From NCBI RefSeq assembly GCF_019655055.1, contig NZ_BPFA01000002.1, forward strand, positions 62,001-126,000: a DNA stretch of 64,000 bases, written 5' to 3'. Position 1 is the first letter of the stretch. Every line of letters begins with the position of its first letter. A model generated the notes under the pieces. That model did not search any database. It was not told where the DNA came from and saw nothing but the letters and a program-made list of their open reading frames with translations. This DNA comes from Shewanella sp. MBTL60-112-B2 (GTDB lineage Bacteria; Pseudomonadota; Gammaproteobacteria; Enterobacterales; Shewanellaceae). The translations under genes and the position numbers were made by a program. Positions 21,700 to 31,708 of the stretch are shown here, piece by piece.

Positions 21700-23966
21700 T
21701 GAGTGATGCGATAGATTTAAGCCTTGATGGCGTCGAGCAAATGCCTCTACGCCGCTTCACGGAAGAGGCATATCTGAACTATTCCATGTACGTAATCATG
21801 GATCGTGCATTGCCGCATATTGGTGATGGACTCAAGCCAGTTCAGAGACGTATTGTCTATGCCATGAGTGAGCTAGGCTTATCGGCTCAATCCAAACATA
21901 AGAAATCAGCGCGTACCGTCGGTGACGTGTTAGGTAAATATCACCCTCACGGTGACAGTGCCTGTTATGAAGCCATGGTATTAATGGCGCAGCCATTCTC
22001 GTATCGCTATCCACTGGTTGATGGTCAAGGTAACTGGGGTGCTCCCGACGACCCTAAGTCGTTTGCGGCAATGCGTTATACCGAAGCTAGACTGTCTAAG
22101 TTCTCGGAAGTTTTACTTAGCGAGCTAGGTCAAGGTACCGTGGATTGGGGCGTTAACTTCGACGGTACCATGAAAGAGCCGTTAGTATTGCCAGCGCGAT
22201 TACCGCATATCTTACTTAATGGTATTACTGGCATCGCGGTCGGTATGGCAACAGATGTACCACCTCATAATGCTAAAGAGTTAGTGGGCGCCTGTGTTGA
22301 GCTTTTGGATAACCCAAAGGCAGACTTGCCACGTCTGATGGAATTTGTTCCAGGGCCAGACTATCCAACCGAAGCTGAGATTATCACTCCAGCAGCCGAT
22401 ATCGCTAAAATTTACCAAACTGGCCGAGGTTCGATTAAGGCCCGCGCGGTTTATACCGTTGAAAATGGTGAAGTTGTTATTACTGCGCTGCCGCATCAAG
22501 CCAGTAGCGGTAAGATTTTAGAGCAGATAGCCAGCCAGATGCAGGCAAAGAAGTTACCTATGGTAACGGATTTGCGTGATGAATCGGATCATGAAAGCCC
22601 TGTTCGCATGGTGATTGTGCCTCGCTCTAATCGCGTCGATTGCGACCAGATGATGGCGCATCTCTTTGCGACAACAGATTTACAGAAAAGCTACCGAGTA
22701 AACTTAAACGTACTTGGACTAAATGGCCGTCCGCAAGTAAAAGGCTTACTAGAGCTATTAACTGAATGGCTGACGTTCAGAATGACTACGGTTAAGCGTC
22801 GTCTAGAGTATCGATTAGACAAGATTTTATCGAGACTGCATATTCTAGATGCCTTGATGGTTGCGTTTCTGAATATCGACGAAGTGATTGAGATTATTCG
22901 TTATAACGATGATCCAAAAGCGGAGTTAATTTCTCGATTTGATTTATCTGATAAGCAAGCTGATGCGATCTTAGATCTTAAGTTACGCCACTTAGCCAAG
23001 CTTGAAGAGTTTAAGATTAAAGCAGAGCAGAGCGAGCTTGAAGAAGAGCGAGATAAGTTACAATTACTGCTAAGTTCTGAACGTCGTATGAAGACGCTGA
23101 TCAAGAAAGAGTTGATTAGAGATGGTGAAGACTATGGCGACGAACGTCGCTCACCACTGGTTGAACGTACTGAGTCTAGAGCGTTAACAGAGCAAGAGTT
23201 AGTACCTGTTGAATCAGTGACTGTTGTTTTATCAGAGAAAGGCTGGGTGCGTTGCGCTAAAGGCCATGAGGTTGATGGCAAGAGTTTGTCATATAAGGCG
23301 GGTGATAGCTTCTTGCGATCGGCTCAAGGGCGCAGTAATCAACCGAGCGTGTTTATTGACACCTCAGGTCGAGCGTTCGCCACAGAAACCCATACCTTGC
23401 CGTCAGCTCGTTCTCAGGGAGAACCTATTACCACTCGCTTCAATCTAGCTTCTGGAGCAACCATGGAGCACTTGTTACTGTCTGATGAGGAGCAGTGTTA
23501 TTTATTAGCTTCTGATGCCGGTTACGGCTTTATATGCGCTAATAAGGACATGGTATCGCGTAACAAGGCTGGTAAGGCACTGCTGAGCCTACCAGCTAAT
23601 GCTAAGGTGTTGTTGCCGCAGAGAGTCGATAAGTCAAAGGCTCAATCGATTTTAGCTATTACTAATGAAGGTCGAATGTTGCTGTTTTCTCTCGATGCGC
23701 TGCCGCAGTTGTCGAAGGGTAAGGGTAATAAGATCATCGGTATTCCTGGCGAGCGTGCTAAGAACCGTGAAGAGTTATTGCTGCATTTGAATGTGATCCC
23801 AGAAGACACCTCAGTTACCCTGTGGGCGGGTAAGCGTAAGCTAACCTTGAAACCGAGTGACTTAGAACATTATCGAGGTGAGCGCGGCCGTCGTGGTGCT
23901 AAGTTACCACGTGGTTTGCAGCGTGTAGACAGTGTAGAGCTCGGTGACGGTGAACCAGTACTTTAG
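21699..23966 (+). CDS. parC: DNA topoisomerase IV subunit A
   Basis: ParC cleaves and rejoins DNA in topoisomerase IV. The 755 residues include the breakage-reunion domain with the catalytic Tyr in [10 protein letters not shown], the quinolone-determining segment [12 protein letters not shown] with wild-type Ser and Glu, and a C-terminal pinwheel ending with [13 protein letters not shown]. The ATG overlaps the previous stop by one base. Confidence 0.97.
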   Translation: MSDAIDLSLDGVEQMPLRRFTEEAYLNYSMYVIMDRALPHIGDGLKPVQRRIVYAMSELGLSAQSKHKKSARTVGDVLGKYHPHGDSACYEAMVLMAQPFSYRYPLVDGQGNWGAPDDPKSFAAMRYTEARLSKFSEVLLSELGQGTVDWGVNFDGTMKEPLVLPARLPHILLNGITGIAVGMATDVPPHNAKELVGACVELLDNPKADLPRLMEFVPGPDYPTEAEIITPAADIAKIYQTGRGSIKARAVYTVENGEVVITALPHQASSGKILEQIASQMQAKKLPMVTDLRDESDHESPVRMVIVPRSNRVDCDQMMAHLFATTDLQKSYRVNLNVLGLNGRPQVKGLLELLTEWLTFRMTTVKRRLEYRLDKILSRLHILDALMVAFLNIDEVIEIIRYNDDPKAELISRFDLSDKQADAILDLKLRHLAKLEEFKIKAEQSELEEERDKLQLLLSSERRMKTLIKKELIRDGEDYGDERRSPLVERTESRALTEQELVPVESVTVVLSEKGWVRCAKGHEVDGKSLSYKAGDSFLRSAQGRSNQPSVFIDTSGRAFATETHTLPSARSQGEPITTRFNLASGATMEHLLLSDEEQCYLLASDAGYGFICANKDMVSRNKAGKALLSLPANAKVLLPQRVDKSKAQSILAITNEGRMLLFSLDALPQLSKGKGNKIIGIPGERAKNREELLLHLNVIPEDTSVTLWAGKRKLTLKPSDLEHYRGERGRRGAKLPRGLQRVDSVELGDGEPVL

Positions 23967-23987
23967 TCGCTGAATTATCGCGTAGAT

Positions 23988-24018
23988 AAAAAAATGCAGC
24001 CATTTGGCTGCATTTTTT
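23988..24018. terminator. Bidirectional terminator between parC and bfd
   Basis: A-run, TGCAGCC-ATTT-GGCTGCA, T-run. It serves converging genes on both strands. Confidence 0.9.
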
Positions 24019-24037
24019 ATTTCTACGAGTTGAGCAA

Positions 24038-24229
24038 TTATGCTACTTCGTAGAAGTTAGGTTCGATATCGACTTGTCTCTGGATGATCTGGGTCGCCAT
24101 CTTGGCACATTTTCCACATTGATCCGCTACACCTAGGCGCTTTTTAACATCGGCTAACGACATATCACCTTGGCTAACGGCTTCTTTGATCTGTGTATCT
24201 GTGATTGCGTGGCAAAGACAAACGTACAT
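24038..24229 (-). CDS. bfd: Bacterioferritin-associated ferredoxin
   Basis: This 63-residue [2Fe-2S] protein has four ligand cysteines as CLC near the N-terminus and CGKC at about residue 38-41. Bfd reduces bacterioferritin to release stored iron. A Fur-like box lies 40 bases upstream, fitting iron-starvation induction. No bacterioferritin gene is nearby. Confidence 0.92.
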   Translation of the reverse strand: MYVCLCHAITDTQIKEAVSQGDMSLADVKKRLGVADQCGKCAKMATQIIQRQVDIEPNFYEVA

Positions 24230-24269
24230 GAAATATCATCTCTAAATCGAACATGGCACGAAGTATAAA

Positions 24270-24284
24270 TACAAATGATTCTCA
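24270..24284 (-). promoter_or_regulatory. Fur-like operator upstream of bfd
   Basis: On the minus strand TGAGAATCATTTGTA matches the 7-1-7 Fur consensus TGATAAT-N-ATTATCA at 10 of 14 positions. Location 40 bases before the bfd start fits repression by Fe-Fur. Confidence 0.5.
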
Positions 24285-24408
24285 GTGCTAATAACTCTTG
24301 GCTATATTTATTAGTGATATCGATTATGCGAGTTATTAAAAAGCGTGCCTAAGTCACATTATTTTGCCGATTGTTATTGAGCTCATATTTTGTGCATGAC
24401 CTTTAGTT

Positions 24409-25335
24409 TTAGTAACCACGCTCGAAGTGCACTCTATGGGAGAGTTTTTCTCCTTTAATCCATTTATGAAAGTTCTCTGCAAAAATTTCGACCACTTGCT
24501 CAGGAAAGCTCGGCGCAGCGATATGCGGCGTAATAACGACATTGTCTAGCGACCAAATTGGGTGCTCTTCAGGTAAAGGCTCTTGGTTAAACACGTCTAA
24601 AATTGCTTGCTGCTCTGGGTGTTTGATTAATTGTTGGTAGAGCGCATCTAAATCGAGAACGTCGCCGCGGCCTAGGTTGAACAAGACTACCTCTTCTTTC
24701 AGAAGTGACAGGGTCTGCTTATTAAGGGCACCTTGGGTGTCCGGGGTGCTAGGCAGGATGCTGGCGACCGCATCGGCTTGAGGTAGGTAGCGAGCAAGAT
24801 TGGCCAAGGTATCGATTTCATCGAAGCCTCTAGTGGGCTTGGCACCGCGATTGATCCCGATAACATGCATACCAAAGTGCTTTGCAGTTTGAGCAATATG
24901 TTTGGCAATTGAGCCAGTGCCTAGTAGCAGTAAAGTTTGCCCCTGTAGGGTCTTAAAGCTACCCGGTAACCAAATTTTTTGATCTTGCTGAGTACGGTAT
25001 TTTCTATGTTCTCTTTGGTAAGCGAGTAGATAACCAAATAAGTATTCACTCATTAAAGGGCCGAAAATCCCCCTAACATTAGTGAGCTCGTAGTCTTTAC
25101 GCTGCCTAGGCTTAACCAAGGCATCGACGCCTGCAAAAGTTGACTGCATCCACTTTAAGTTTGCGGCATGGGGTAGCAAAGGTGCTGCAAGTTTAGGTTC
25201 GGCTAACCAGATATCAGCATTAAAAATCCCTTTAGGGTCATCGTCCAAAATGATGGTATTAGGTAGATGGCACGAATTTAAAAGTTGACGATATCGCTCA
25301 TTTTCTCTGGTGAGTAATAGTAGCTTGTGTCCCAT
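24409..25335 (-). CDS. D-2-hydroxyacid dehydrogenase (glyoxylate/hydroxypyruvate reductase A-like)
   Basis: This 308-residue protein is of the D-isomer-specific 2-hydroxyacid dehydrogenase family. The nucleotide-binding loop is GTGSIA and the catalytic Arg, Glu and His are in NLGRGD, NQEPLP and TPHIAA. It resembles the GhrA subgroup, which reduces glyoxylate or hydroxypyruvate with NADPH, but substrate is not certain. Single gene, divergent from the DUF3392 gene. Confidence 0.85.
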   Translation of the reverse strand: MGHKLLLLTRENERYRQLLNSCHLPNTIILDDDPKGIFNADIWLAEPKLAAPLLPHAANLKWMQSTFAGVDALVKPRQRKDYELTNVRGIFGPLMSEYLFGYLLAYQREHRKYRTQQDQKIWLPGSFKTLQGQTLLLLGTGSIAKHIAQTAKHFGMHVIGINRGAKPTRGFDEIDTLANLARYLPQADAVASILPSTPDTQGALNKQTLSLLKEEVVLFNLGRGDVLDLDALYQQLIKHPEQQAILDVFNQEPLPEEHPIWSLDNVVITPHIAAPSFPEQVVEIFAENFHKWIKGEKLSHRVHFERGY

Positions 25336-25395
25336 ACTAACTCCCTATATTCTACATTCACCTCGATTTAAACCTGCTTGGTGATGTGTAATACA

Positions 25396-25728
25396 ATGTC
25401 TAAGGTTATTGAATTTTTTAACTATTTAGGGTCATTTATTTACCCTTGGCTACCAGAAGTTTCGACAGCAATCGTTGCTTGTTGTCTGGTGGTTTTTGGA
25501 GCCGATATTAATCGTTTTCTACGTCGCTATTTTGCGGGACGCTCTTTTTTGCTGCGCACTCTGATTTTCGTCATGGTGAATGCGTTTGGCTATGGGCTTA
25601 TGATTATCCATTTAAGCCCTTTATTAGCGCAAAATATGGCTAAGATCCCATCTCACTGGTTATTTGTTCTGGTTATCGCTATTTTCTTTGCGATAGGTAG
25701 CTGGGCGCAGCGCAACAGACAAGTTTAA
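25396..25728 (+). CDS. DUF3392 family membrane protein
   Basis: A small inner-membrane protein with three likely membrane helices (around VSTAIVACCLVVFG, LIFVMVNAFGYGLM and WLFVLVIAIFFAIG). Start uncertain: ATG 25396 gives 110 residues and fits the family, while ATG 25384 or TTG 25378 would add up to six residues. It resembles DUF3392, found in Shewanella and Vibrio, with no known function. Confidence 0.65.
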   Translation: MSKVIEFFNYLGSFIYPWLPEVSTAIVACCLVVFGADINRFLRRYFAGRSFLLRTLIFVMVNAFGYGLMIIHLSPLLAQNMAKIPSHWLFVLVIAIFFAIGSWAQRNRQV

Positions 25729-25811
25729 GTTATTAATTTTAGTGTAGATTATTTTCATTAATTTAGGCAACTTGCCAGTATTTGCTGCGCTGTGGATGGC
25801 TTTATTTCATC

Positions 25812-26507
25812 TCAATTTAGACCGAGATGGCTAATCGCTCGGTCAGGATAGTTAGTAAATACACCATCAACCCCCATCAGCTTTAACATGTCGAGATCCT
25901 CAAGGTTATCTACGGTATAGACATACACCTTAGCACCCCGTTTATGCGCGTCATCAACCATTTCCAGAGTGGTAAAGCTAAGTCCTAAATGAATGGAGTA
26001 AGCATCCAGCTGACTGACAACATTGGTAAGATCTAGTGGTACACCTTCAATTAAAGGGGCTACTAACGCGTTAGGGCATTGCTGTTTCAAGCAAGCCAAG
26101 AACGGGTGGTTAAACGATGAAATTAGTAGTTTGCTACTGTCGTATTTAAGCTCGCTGATAAGCTTAGGGTAGAGGTCGATAAAAGCCTCTAGGCAGCCAA
26201 GCCCTTTCAGCTCAATGTTGACTAAGGTGTTGTGAGGTTTTAGTAATTTTAATACTTGCACTAAGGTTGGAATAGGCTCACCGTCGATAGTGATAAGACT
26301 CAAGGCCTGCTTAGTGTATTGTTCAATAAGGCCAACCCCTGTGCTTTTGGGGTCAAGGCGCCTATCGTGAAACACGTACAGTTCATCTTCGACTAAGTGG
26401 ATATCAAGCTCTACCGCAGTCGCTCCGAGTTCAACAGCCTTTGCAAAAGCGGCTAGGCTGTTTTCAGCCAGATAACCACTGGCTCCTCTATGGGCAAATA
26501 TCATCAT
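25812..26507 (-). CDS. Glycerophosphodiester phosphodiesterase
   Basis: This 231-residue TIM-barrel enzyme hydrolyses glycerophosphodiesters to glycerol 3-phosphate and an alcohol. The motifs HRGASG, ELDIHL and FHDRRLD (metal and catalytic residues) are clear. No signal peptide is present, so it is the cytoplasmic UgpQ type. It lies 24 bases after mscM on the same strand and is probably the last gene of the psd-eamA-mscM unit, linking it to phospholipid turnover. Confidence 0.9.
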   Translation of the reverse strand: MMIFAHRGASGYLAENSLAAFAKAVELGATAVELDIHLVEDELYVFHDRRLDPKSTGVGLIEQYTKQALSLITIDGEPIPTLVQVLKLLKPHNTLVNIELKGLGCLEAFIDLYPKLISELKYDSSKLLISSFNHPFLACLKQQCPNALVAPLIEGVPLDLTNVVSQLDAYSIHLGLSFTTLEMVDDAHKRGAKVYVYTVDNLEDLDMLKLMGVDGVFTNYPDRAISHLGLN

Positions 26508-26531
26508 AATGGCATCTCAACCGTCTTTAAT

Positions 26532-29500
26532 TTAAGTTCTTAATAAACTCTGTACCTCTTTATTCTGGCTAGCAGAAAGGTGCACTTCAAGTTGCGGGTA
26601 AGCAAGTTCTAGGTTGTTTTCACGCAGCTTCTTGCTGATCTGTTTATGTAGCTTGTGCCTTAGAGGCCAGCGAGTGCCCATATCTTTTGCATAAGCACGT
26701 ACTTCGAAGTCTTGGGTATGTTGACCAAAACCGGCAAACCATACTTCAGGCTCAGGCGAGAGTAGTGCATCGTCACACTCTTGTACGGCTTGGTAAAGCG
26801 CTGCTTCTACTCGTGCAGGATCTGAGTCGCGAGCAACAGACACATAGATTATCACTCGCGTGATAGGATCTGATAGTGACCAGTTAATCAGCTGTTCGGT
26901 GATAAATGCCTTGTTTGGGACGATGATCTCTTTTCTATCCCAATCGATAATCGTGGTAGCACGAATTTGGATTTTACTCACAGTGCCCGTGAGGTCACGG
27001 ATAGTGACGGTATCGCCAATACGAACAGGTTTCTCAAATAGAATGATCAAACCTGAAATAAAGTTGGCAAAGATCTCTTGTAAGCCGAAACCTAAACCAA
27101 CCGAGAGGGCGGCAACTAGCCACTGTAGCTTTGACCATTCCATGCCTAAAGTGGAGAAGCCTGCCAGCACACCAAACATCACCACTAAATAGCGGCTGAC
27201 AGTGGTTAAAGCAAAGCCTGTGCCTTGGCTGAGATCGAGCCTTTGTAAAATCGTAAGCTCGATAAGGCCGGGCAAGTTGGTTGCTATCATCATCGAGAAA
27301 CCAACAATAATCAGCGATAAAAGCAGAGACTTAAGGGTTATTGGCAGCTGTTGGTCAATACCATTGACTGTGGTGTTGCTCGACCACAAGGTGACTCCGT
27401 CGAGTAGCGAGAATAGTGCGGTGTGGGTCTGAGTCCATAACCCGACGATACTGGCTAAAAATGCCAGCAATAACAGTGAGCGTACTAATCCTAAAGACTG
27501 GCTAGAGATAGTTTCAAGATCGACGATTGGTTCTTCGTAGGTATCGGCTTGGTCGTTGACATTCAGCTCACCTTTTTCACGTTGTGCGAGTACTTCAGCA
27601 CGCTTGGCCTTGGCTCGTTCAAAGGCGATGCGACGACGCTCTATTAACATCCAACGCTTGATTAAGTTGAATAGCAACAAGAAACCTAAACCAAATATCA
27701 ATGATAACTGCAACTGCAGGAACATCTGGAATGCGGTGTAGTAGTAGCCTTGGAATGCCAACACGGCGCAGGCAAGGGGCATGATGATTAGCATGGCCCA
27801 CAATAGCTTCTGTAATAGTTTTTTATTCTTACTGTGCTCGGCAGTATTTTCTTTGTTAGATAGGCTGAGCATGTCCTTATAGAACCAAAACAGCATCAGG
27901 CAGAAAATAATAAATGCACCACGACCTAGGCTATTTCTAACCAGAGAGGTGTCTATTACTTCGGTAAAGGCCATGATGGCTAGAAAAGGTGTTGCCATAA
28001 TGGTGAACTTTCTAAAACGTGCCTGACCGGAGCGCACCATGCTTTTTGGTGCTTTAAAGTGATTGATCAATAAGCCTCTGTCTAACGCCAGTAGGTAGAT
28101 GAAGCGGTAAAGTTGATAGAGTAGACCTAAGGCCATGATCCCCATACCGATGGCGGAAACAAAGTTGTGGCTCGACTGGTAGAAGATACCGCCAGCGAAC
28201 ACAATAGGTAGCGGCTTGAGTAGGCTGTAACCCAAGGAGTTGATCAGTACATGAAAGGTATAGATGAACTTATCTTGAGTCACATTGCCGACAAAAGGTA
28301 GTTCTCGGCGCATCGCCGATTTAAATTTCGGTGTCAAAATATCTTGGGTGATAATACTGATGACAAACAGAATTAGCCACAACGACCATAGGGTGCTTTG
28401 CTCATCGAAGGAACTTTGCATCTGTCCCCAAGGAGCCTGTTGTAGCATCCATTGAATACTCTGGTGTAAATCAGTTATCCATAAACCACCTATGCTGTTA
28501 GCATTCGGAACCCAGAACAGGTGGTCATTGAGCGTGCTTTTAAGCGTCAGATATTGCTGGTTTAGTTGCTCATAACTGACCCTAAGATCGGCTAGCTCAC
28601 TTAGGTATTGATCATAACTCTGTAGTAGCTGCTGCAGTAGCAAGCCTTGTGAAGAAAGCAGCTTGGCCTGCAATGAGTTATCGGCGCCAATTGATGTCAC
28701 TTGCTGACTATTTAGGGTTTGCGCTTGCTCAATTTGATATCGAGCAAGTCGAGTGTTGGCTATTTCACTTTGAAGCGGCTCCTGATTTGGCGGTTTAGGC
28801 AAGGCTTGCAGCATTTGTAAGAAGCGTTCACCAAAGGCTGAATTAAGCTTAATCCAGCCAATTTGCTGTTGTATTGTTGTTAGCTGTTTGGCTTGAGCTT
28901 GGTACTGGGCTTCAGCCTTTTCTTGCCGAGTCAGAGTTAGGCTGATTTTTTGATTCAGCTTTTTTAAATTCTCACCGTAAACTAAATTGCTATCGCTGAG
29001 CTCTTGGGCAATAGGATCGTGGCTATTGTCATCTGGCAATAAACTTCCTGCAATGGTTGCTTCTGTACGAGCTTCTCTTTGCAAGACAATTTTTTGGTTT
29101 AAGCGCTCGATAAGCAGCTCTTGCTGAGCCAATTGCTCACGCACTAACTTTAACTGTAGCTGATTTAAGTCGATCTCTTTTTGGCTGCTAGCTAATACTG
29201 CTTCGAGTGTTTTAACATCTTGCTCATAGAGCCTCCCTTGGGCGACGATAAGCTGATTATTAATGGTTTGCTCTTTGCCGATGCGGATTTTTTTGTGTTT
29301 TTGTAATGCCGCTCTAGCTTTAACTAAGGCATCAGGCAGTTCGCTGTGAGACTTTATTAACGCATTGATTTTTTGCCCTAAGCTGATTTCAACATCTTTG
29401 AGTTCCGATAGGCGCAGATAGGCGAGCGAGGCCTGCTGATTGATATCCTGCTGATCTGAGTCGTTTAATGTTTTTTGTGCATCTTGAATTTGGTTAAGCA

Positions 29501-29720
29501 AGTTTTGCTTATGCTTGGCATAGTTATTTAAGAGCTCGCGAGCACTATTTTCGGTGAGGACGAGTTCATGGATCTTGTCTTCTAGGAGACTTAATTGTTC
29601 CTGCGGAGTTAACTCAGTACTTTTAGAGGAGAGCCCTAGGCGTTTTTCAATTTGAAGAGGCGAGTTAGCGCTAGCCGATAAGGCGAATAGGCACAGTAGA
29701 AGCAATAAAAAACGATGCAT
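26532..29720 (-). CDS. mscM: Large mechanosensitive channel, MscM/MscK type
   Basis: This 1062-residue MscS-family channel has a signal peptide (SASA|NS) and a long periplasmic coiled-coil part to about residue 430. About ten membrane helices follow, then the conserved MscS core with the pore helix near QEIFANFISGLIILFEKP, the beta domain (IGDTVTIRDLTGTV) and the vestibule. In E. coli, mscM (yjeP) neighbours psd, and here it is two genes from psd, which favours MscM over MscK. It protects cells during osmotic downshock. Confidence 0.88.
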   Translation of the reverse strand: MHRFLLLLLCLFALSASANSPLQIEKRLGLSSKSTELTPQEQLSLLEDKIHELVLTENSARELLNNYAKHKQNLLNQIQDAQKTLNDSDQQDINQQASLAYLRLSELKDVEISLGQKINALIKSHSELPDALVKARAALQKHKKIRIGKEQTINNQLIVAQGRLYEQDVKTLEAVLASSQKEIDLNQLQLKLVREQLAQQELLIERLNQKIVLQREARTEATIAGSLLPDDNSHDPIAQELSDSNLVYGENLKKLNQKISLTLTRQEKAEAQYQAQAKQLTTIQQQIGWIKLNSAFGERFLQMLQALPKPPNQEPLQSEIANTRLARYQIEQAQTLNSQQVTSIGADNSLQAKLLSSQGLLLQQLLQSYDQYLSELADLRVSYEQLNQQYLTLKSTLNDHLFWVPNANSIGGLWITDLHQSIQWMLQQAPWGQMQSSFDEQSTLWSLWLILFVISIITQDILTPKFKSAMRRELPFVGNVTQDKFIYTFHVLINSLGYSLLKPLPIVFAGGIFYQSSHNFVSAIGMGIMALGLLYQLYRFIYLLALDRGLLINHFKAPKSMVRSGQARFRKFTIMATPFLAIMAFTEVIDTSLVRNSLGRGAFIIFCLMLFWFYKDMLSLSNKENTAEHSKNKKLLQKLLWAMLIIMPLACAVLAFQGYYYTAFQMFLQLQLSLIFGLGFLLLFNLIKRWMLIERRRIAFERAKAKRAEVLAQREKGELNVNDQADTYEEPIVDLETISSQSLGLVRSLLLLAFLASIVGLWTQTHTALFSLLDGVTLWSSNTTVNGIDQQLPITLKSLLLSLIIVGFSMMIATNLPGLIELTILQRLDLSQGTGFALTTVSRYLVVMFGVLAGFSTLGMEWSKLQWLVAALSVGLGFGLQEIFANFISGLIILFEKPVRIGDTVTIRDLTGTVSKIQIRATTIIDWDRKEIIVPNKAFITEQLINWSLSDPITRVIIYVSVARDSDPARVEAALYQAVQECDDALLSPEPEVWFAGFGQHTQDFEVRAYAKDMGTRWPLRHKLHKQISKKLRENNLELAYPQLEVHLSASQNKEVQSLLRT

Positions 29721-29790
29721 GATAAGAGTATAAATAAGGCAAAAAAAGACACAGTAATAGTAGCCAAGTTGAGCTGATAAATAAATCGTT

Positions 29791-30669
29791 CTAAACAGTC
29801 TTTTTTATCCTATTCGATCTGTGACTTTGCTGAGTTTCAAAAAGTGCAGTGGCGACGACTAAGGTTCCGCCAATAACAGTTTTTAGCGCTAAGTCTTCTC
29901 CGAGTAGGATTAGTGCCAACATGGCACCATAAAAGGGTTGCAAACAGGAGACCAAGCCAACGGTTTTTGCGCTCAGAAGCCTTAATGCTGAGGTAAATAG
30001 TGCATGGGGCGCAGCGGTAAACACTACTCCGAGTAAAATAATCAACCACCATACATTTTGTTCTATGCTGCTCAGTTCTACGCTTAGCCATGGCGCTAAA
30101 AAGAAAACGGCGACAGAGGTCTGATAGAACATGGCTTGCTTGCCGCTGTATGCGCTGAAATAACGTTTATGCAGTAGGTTGCGGGCAGTAAAGAAGGCGG
30201 CAGATAAAATACCAATAGCAATTCCAAGAGTGACGTCATTACCTAGGCTTGCTTCTGGGATCAACAAAGACACACCAATGAGCACGACTATGCCACTGAT
30301 CACATCTGCTAATTTGAGTTTAGTTTTAGTGACTATGGGTTCGACTAATACCGTCATCACTGGATAGGTAAAAAACGCAATCATGCCGATGGCGACCGAT
30401 GATAATTGCATTGAGGCAAAGTAGGTCACCCAGTGCAGACTGACGATGATACCAAGCCCTATTGCGATGAAATAGTCTTTGTTGGCGTTTAAGGATAGAC
30501 GTTGCTTGCTGAGTTTGACGATTAGCGCAAGCACAGTGGCTGCAACGACACAGCGTAGCAGAGTAATGTCGAGTGCGCTAAGGGGGATAAGCTTGGAAAA
30601 CAGTGCGGTACCACCAAAAAGTAATACCGCGAAGTGTAGTTCTAACAGCCCTGTTTTTTTATTGTCCAT
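29791..30669 (-). CDS. EamA/DMT family transporter
   Basis: This 292-residue membrane protein has ten predicted helices in two EamA repeats (for example LLFGGTALFSKLIPL early and SALRLLSAKTVGLVSCLQPF late). Such carriers export metabolites or amino acids; the substrate is unknown. It sits between psd (15 bases upstream) and mscM, a position without a gene in E. coli. Confidence 0.85.
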   Translation of the reverse strand: MDNKKTGLLELHFAVLLFGGTALFSKLIPLSALDITLLRCVVAATVLALIVKLSKQRLSLNANKDYFIAIGLGIIVSLHWVTYFASMQLSSVAIGMIAFFTYPVMTVLVEPIVTKTKLKLADVISGIVVLIGVSLLIPEASLGNDVTLGIAIGILSAAFFTARNLLHKRYFSAYSGKQAMFYQTSVAVFFLAPWLSVELSSIEQNVWWLIILLGVVFTAAPHALFTSALRLLSAKTVGLVSCLQPFYGAMLALILLGEDLALKTVIGGTLVVATALFETQQSHRSNRIKKTV

Positions 30670-30684
30670 GCTTACCTTTAGAAA

Positions 30685-31548
30685 TTAGTCTTCGATTTTT
30701 GCAAAGGCTTGACCCATACGTGTCACGCTCTTTGGTTCTACTCCATCTGCAAATTTATCGAGGGCGTCTTTGGCGAACAACATCACAACAGTGCTACCTA
30801 GTTTGAAACGACCCATTTCGGCCCCTTTCTCAAGTGTCAGCGCATTAGGGCCTTCAGTTGGATAATCCCAAGTGAATACTTTCTTTCCTGTTGGTGGTGT
30901 TACTGTACCAGCCCAAACCGTTTCAATGCTGGCTACGATTGTTGCACCGACTAGAACCATTGCCATTGGGCCAATTTCGGTCTCAAAAATTGCTACAACA
31001 CGTTCATTGCGAGCAAATAGGCCTGGTACGTTTTCAGCCGTTAACGGATTAACGGAGAAGAGTTCACCTGGAACATAGGTCATCTTAGACAAGGTGCCTT
31101 TAATCGGCATATGAATGCGATGATAGTCCTTTGGCGCAAGGTAAATTGTGGCAAAATCACCACCCTCAAAACGCTTAGCATCATCGGCTTGATCGCCTAG
31201 TAGCGCAAGTGAAGAATAATCATGTCCTTTGGCCTGAAAAATACGGCCTTCTTTAATTGGACCTAGTTGGCTAACTGCACCATCTACAGGATGCACAATG
31301 TAGTCATTGTCTTCACAAAGTGGACGCATGCCAGGTTTTAATGCGCGGGTGAAGAAATCATTAAAAGTACGGTAAGCCGTTGCTTCTGACTCTGCAGCTT
31401 CGCTCATATCAATTTTATATTGTTTAATGAACCAGTTAATAGCTGCAGTTGTTACTGAGCCCATTTCTGCCGCTGCAAGTTTGCCAACAAGGCGAGAAAG
31501 CAAATGCTTAGGCATAATATATTGCAGAGCAATTTTTACTTTATCCAA
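30685..31548 (-). CDS. psd: Phosphatidylserine decarboxylase proenzyme
   Basis: Psd converts phosphatidylserine to phosphatidylethanolamine at the inner membrane. The 287 residues include the self-cleavage motif LGST (FKLGSTVV), which yields the pyruvoyl group, and the catalytic HPVDG and HRIHMP segments. Upstream of eamA and mscM on the same strand. Confidence 0.96.
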   Translation of the reverse strand: MDKVKIALQYIMPKHLLSRLVGKLAAAEMGSVTTAAINWFIKQYKIDMSEAAESEATAYRTFNDFFTRALKPGMRPLCEDNDYIVHPVDGAVSQLGPIKEGRIFQAKGHDYSSLALLGDQADDAKRFEGGDFATIYLAPKDYHRIHMPIKGTLSKMTYVPGELFSVNPLTAENVPGLFARNERVVAIFETEIGPMAMVLVGATIVASIETVWAGTVTPPTGKKVFTWDYPTEGPNALTLEKGAEMGRFKLGSTVVMLFAKDALDKFADGVEPKSVTRMGQAFAKIED

Positions 31549-31708
31549 TTTAAATATCCTTAAATCTTTAACCTAACGTATAGGTGCTATCTGTTGTTTT
31601 ATGTTGCGGTACTCTCTCGATTCAAACTCTTTGCTATTTGGTGCAATGTTTATTTGAGGTCGATGGTGCACTACTTAACCTAAGTTGAAACCTTATTTGC
31701 AAGACAGA

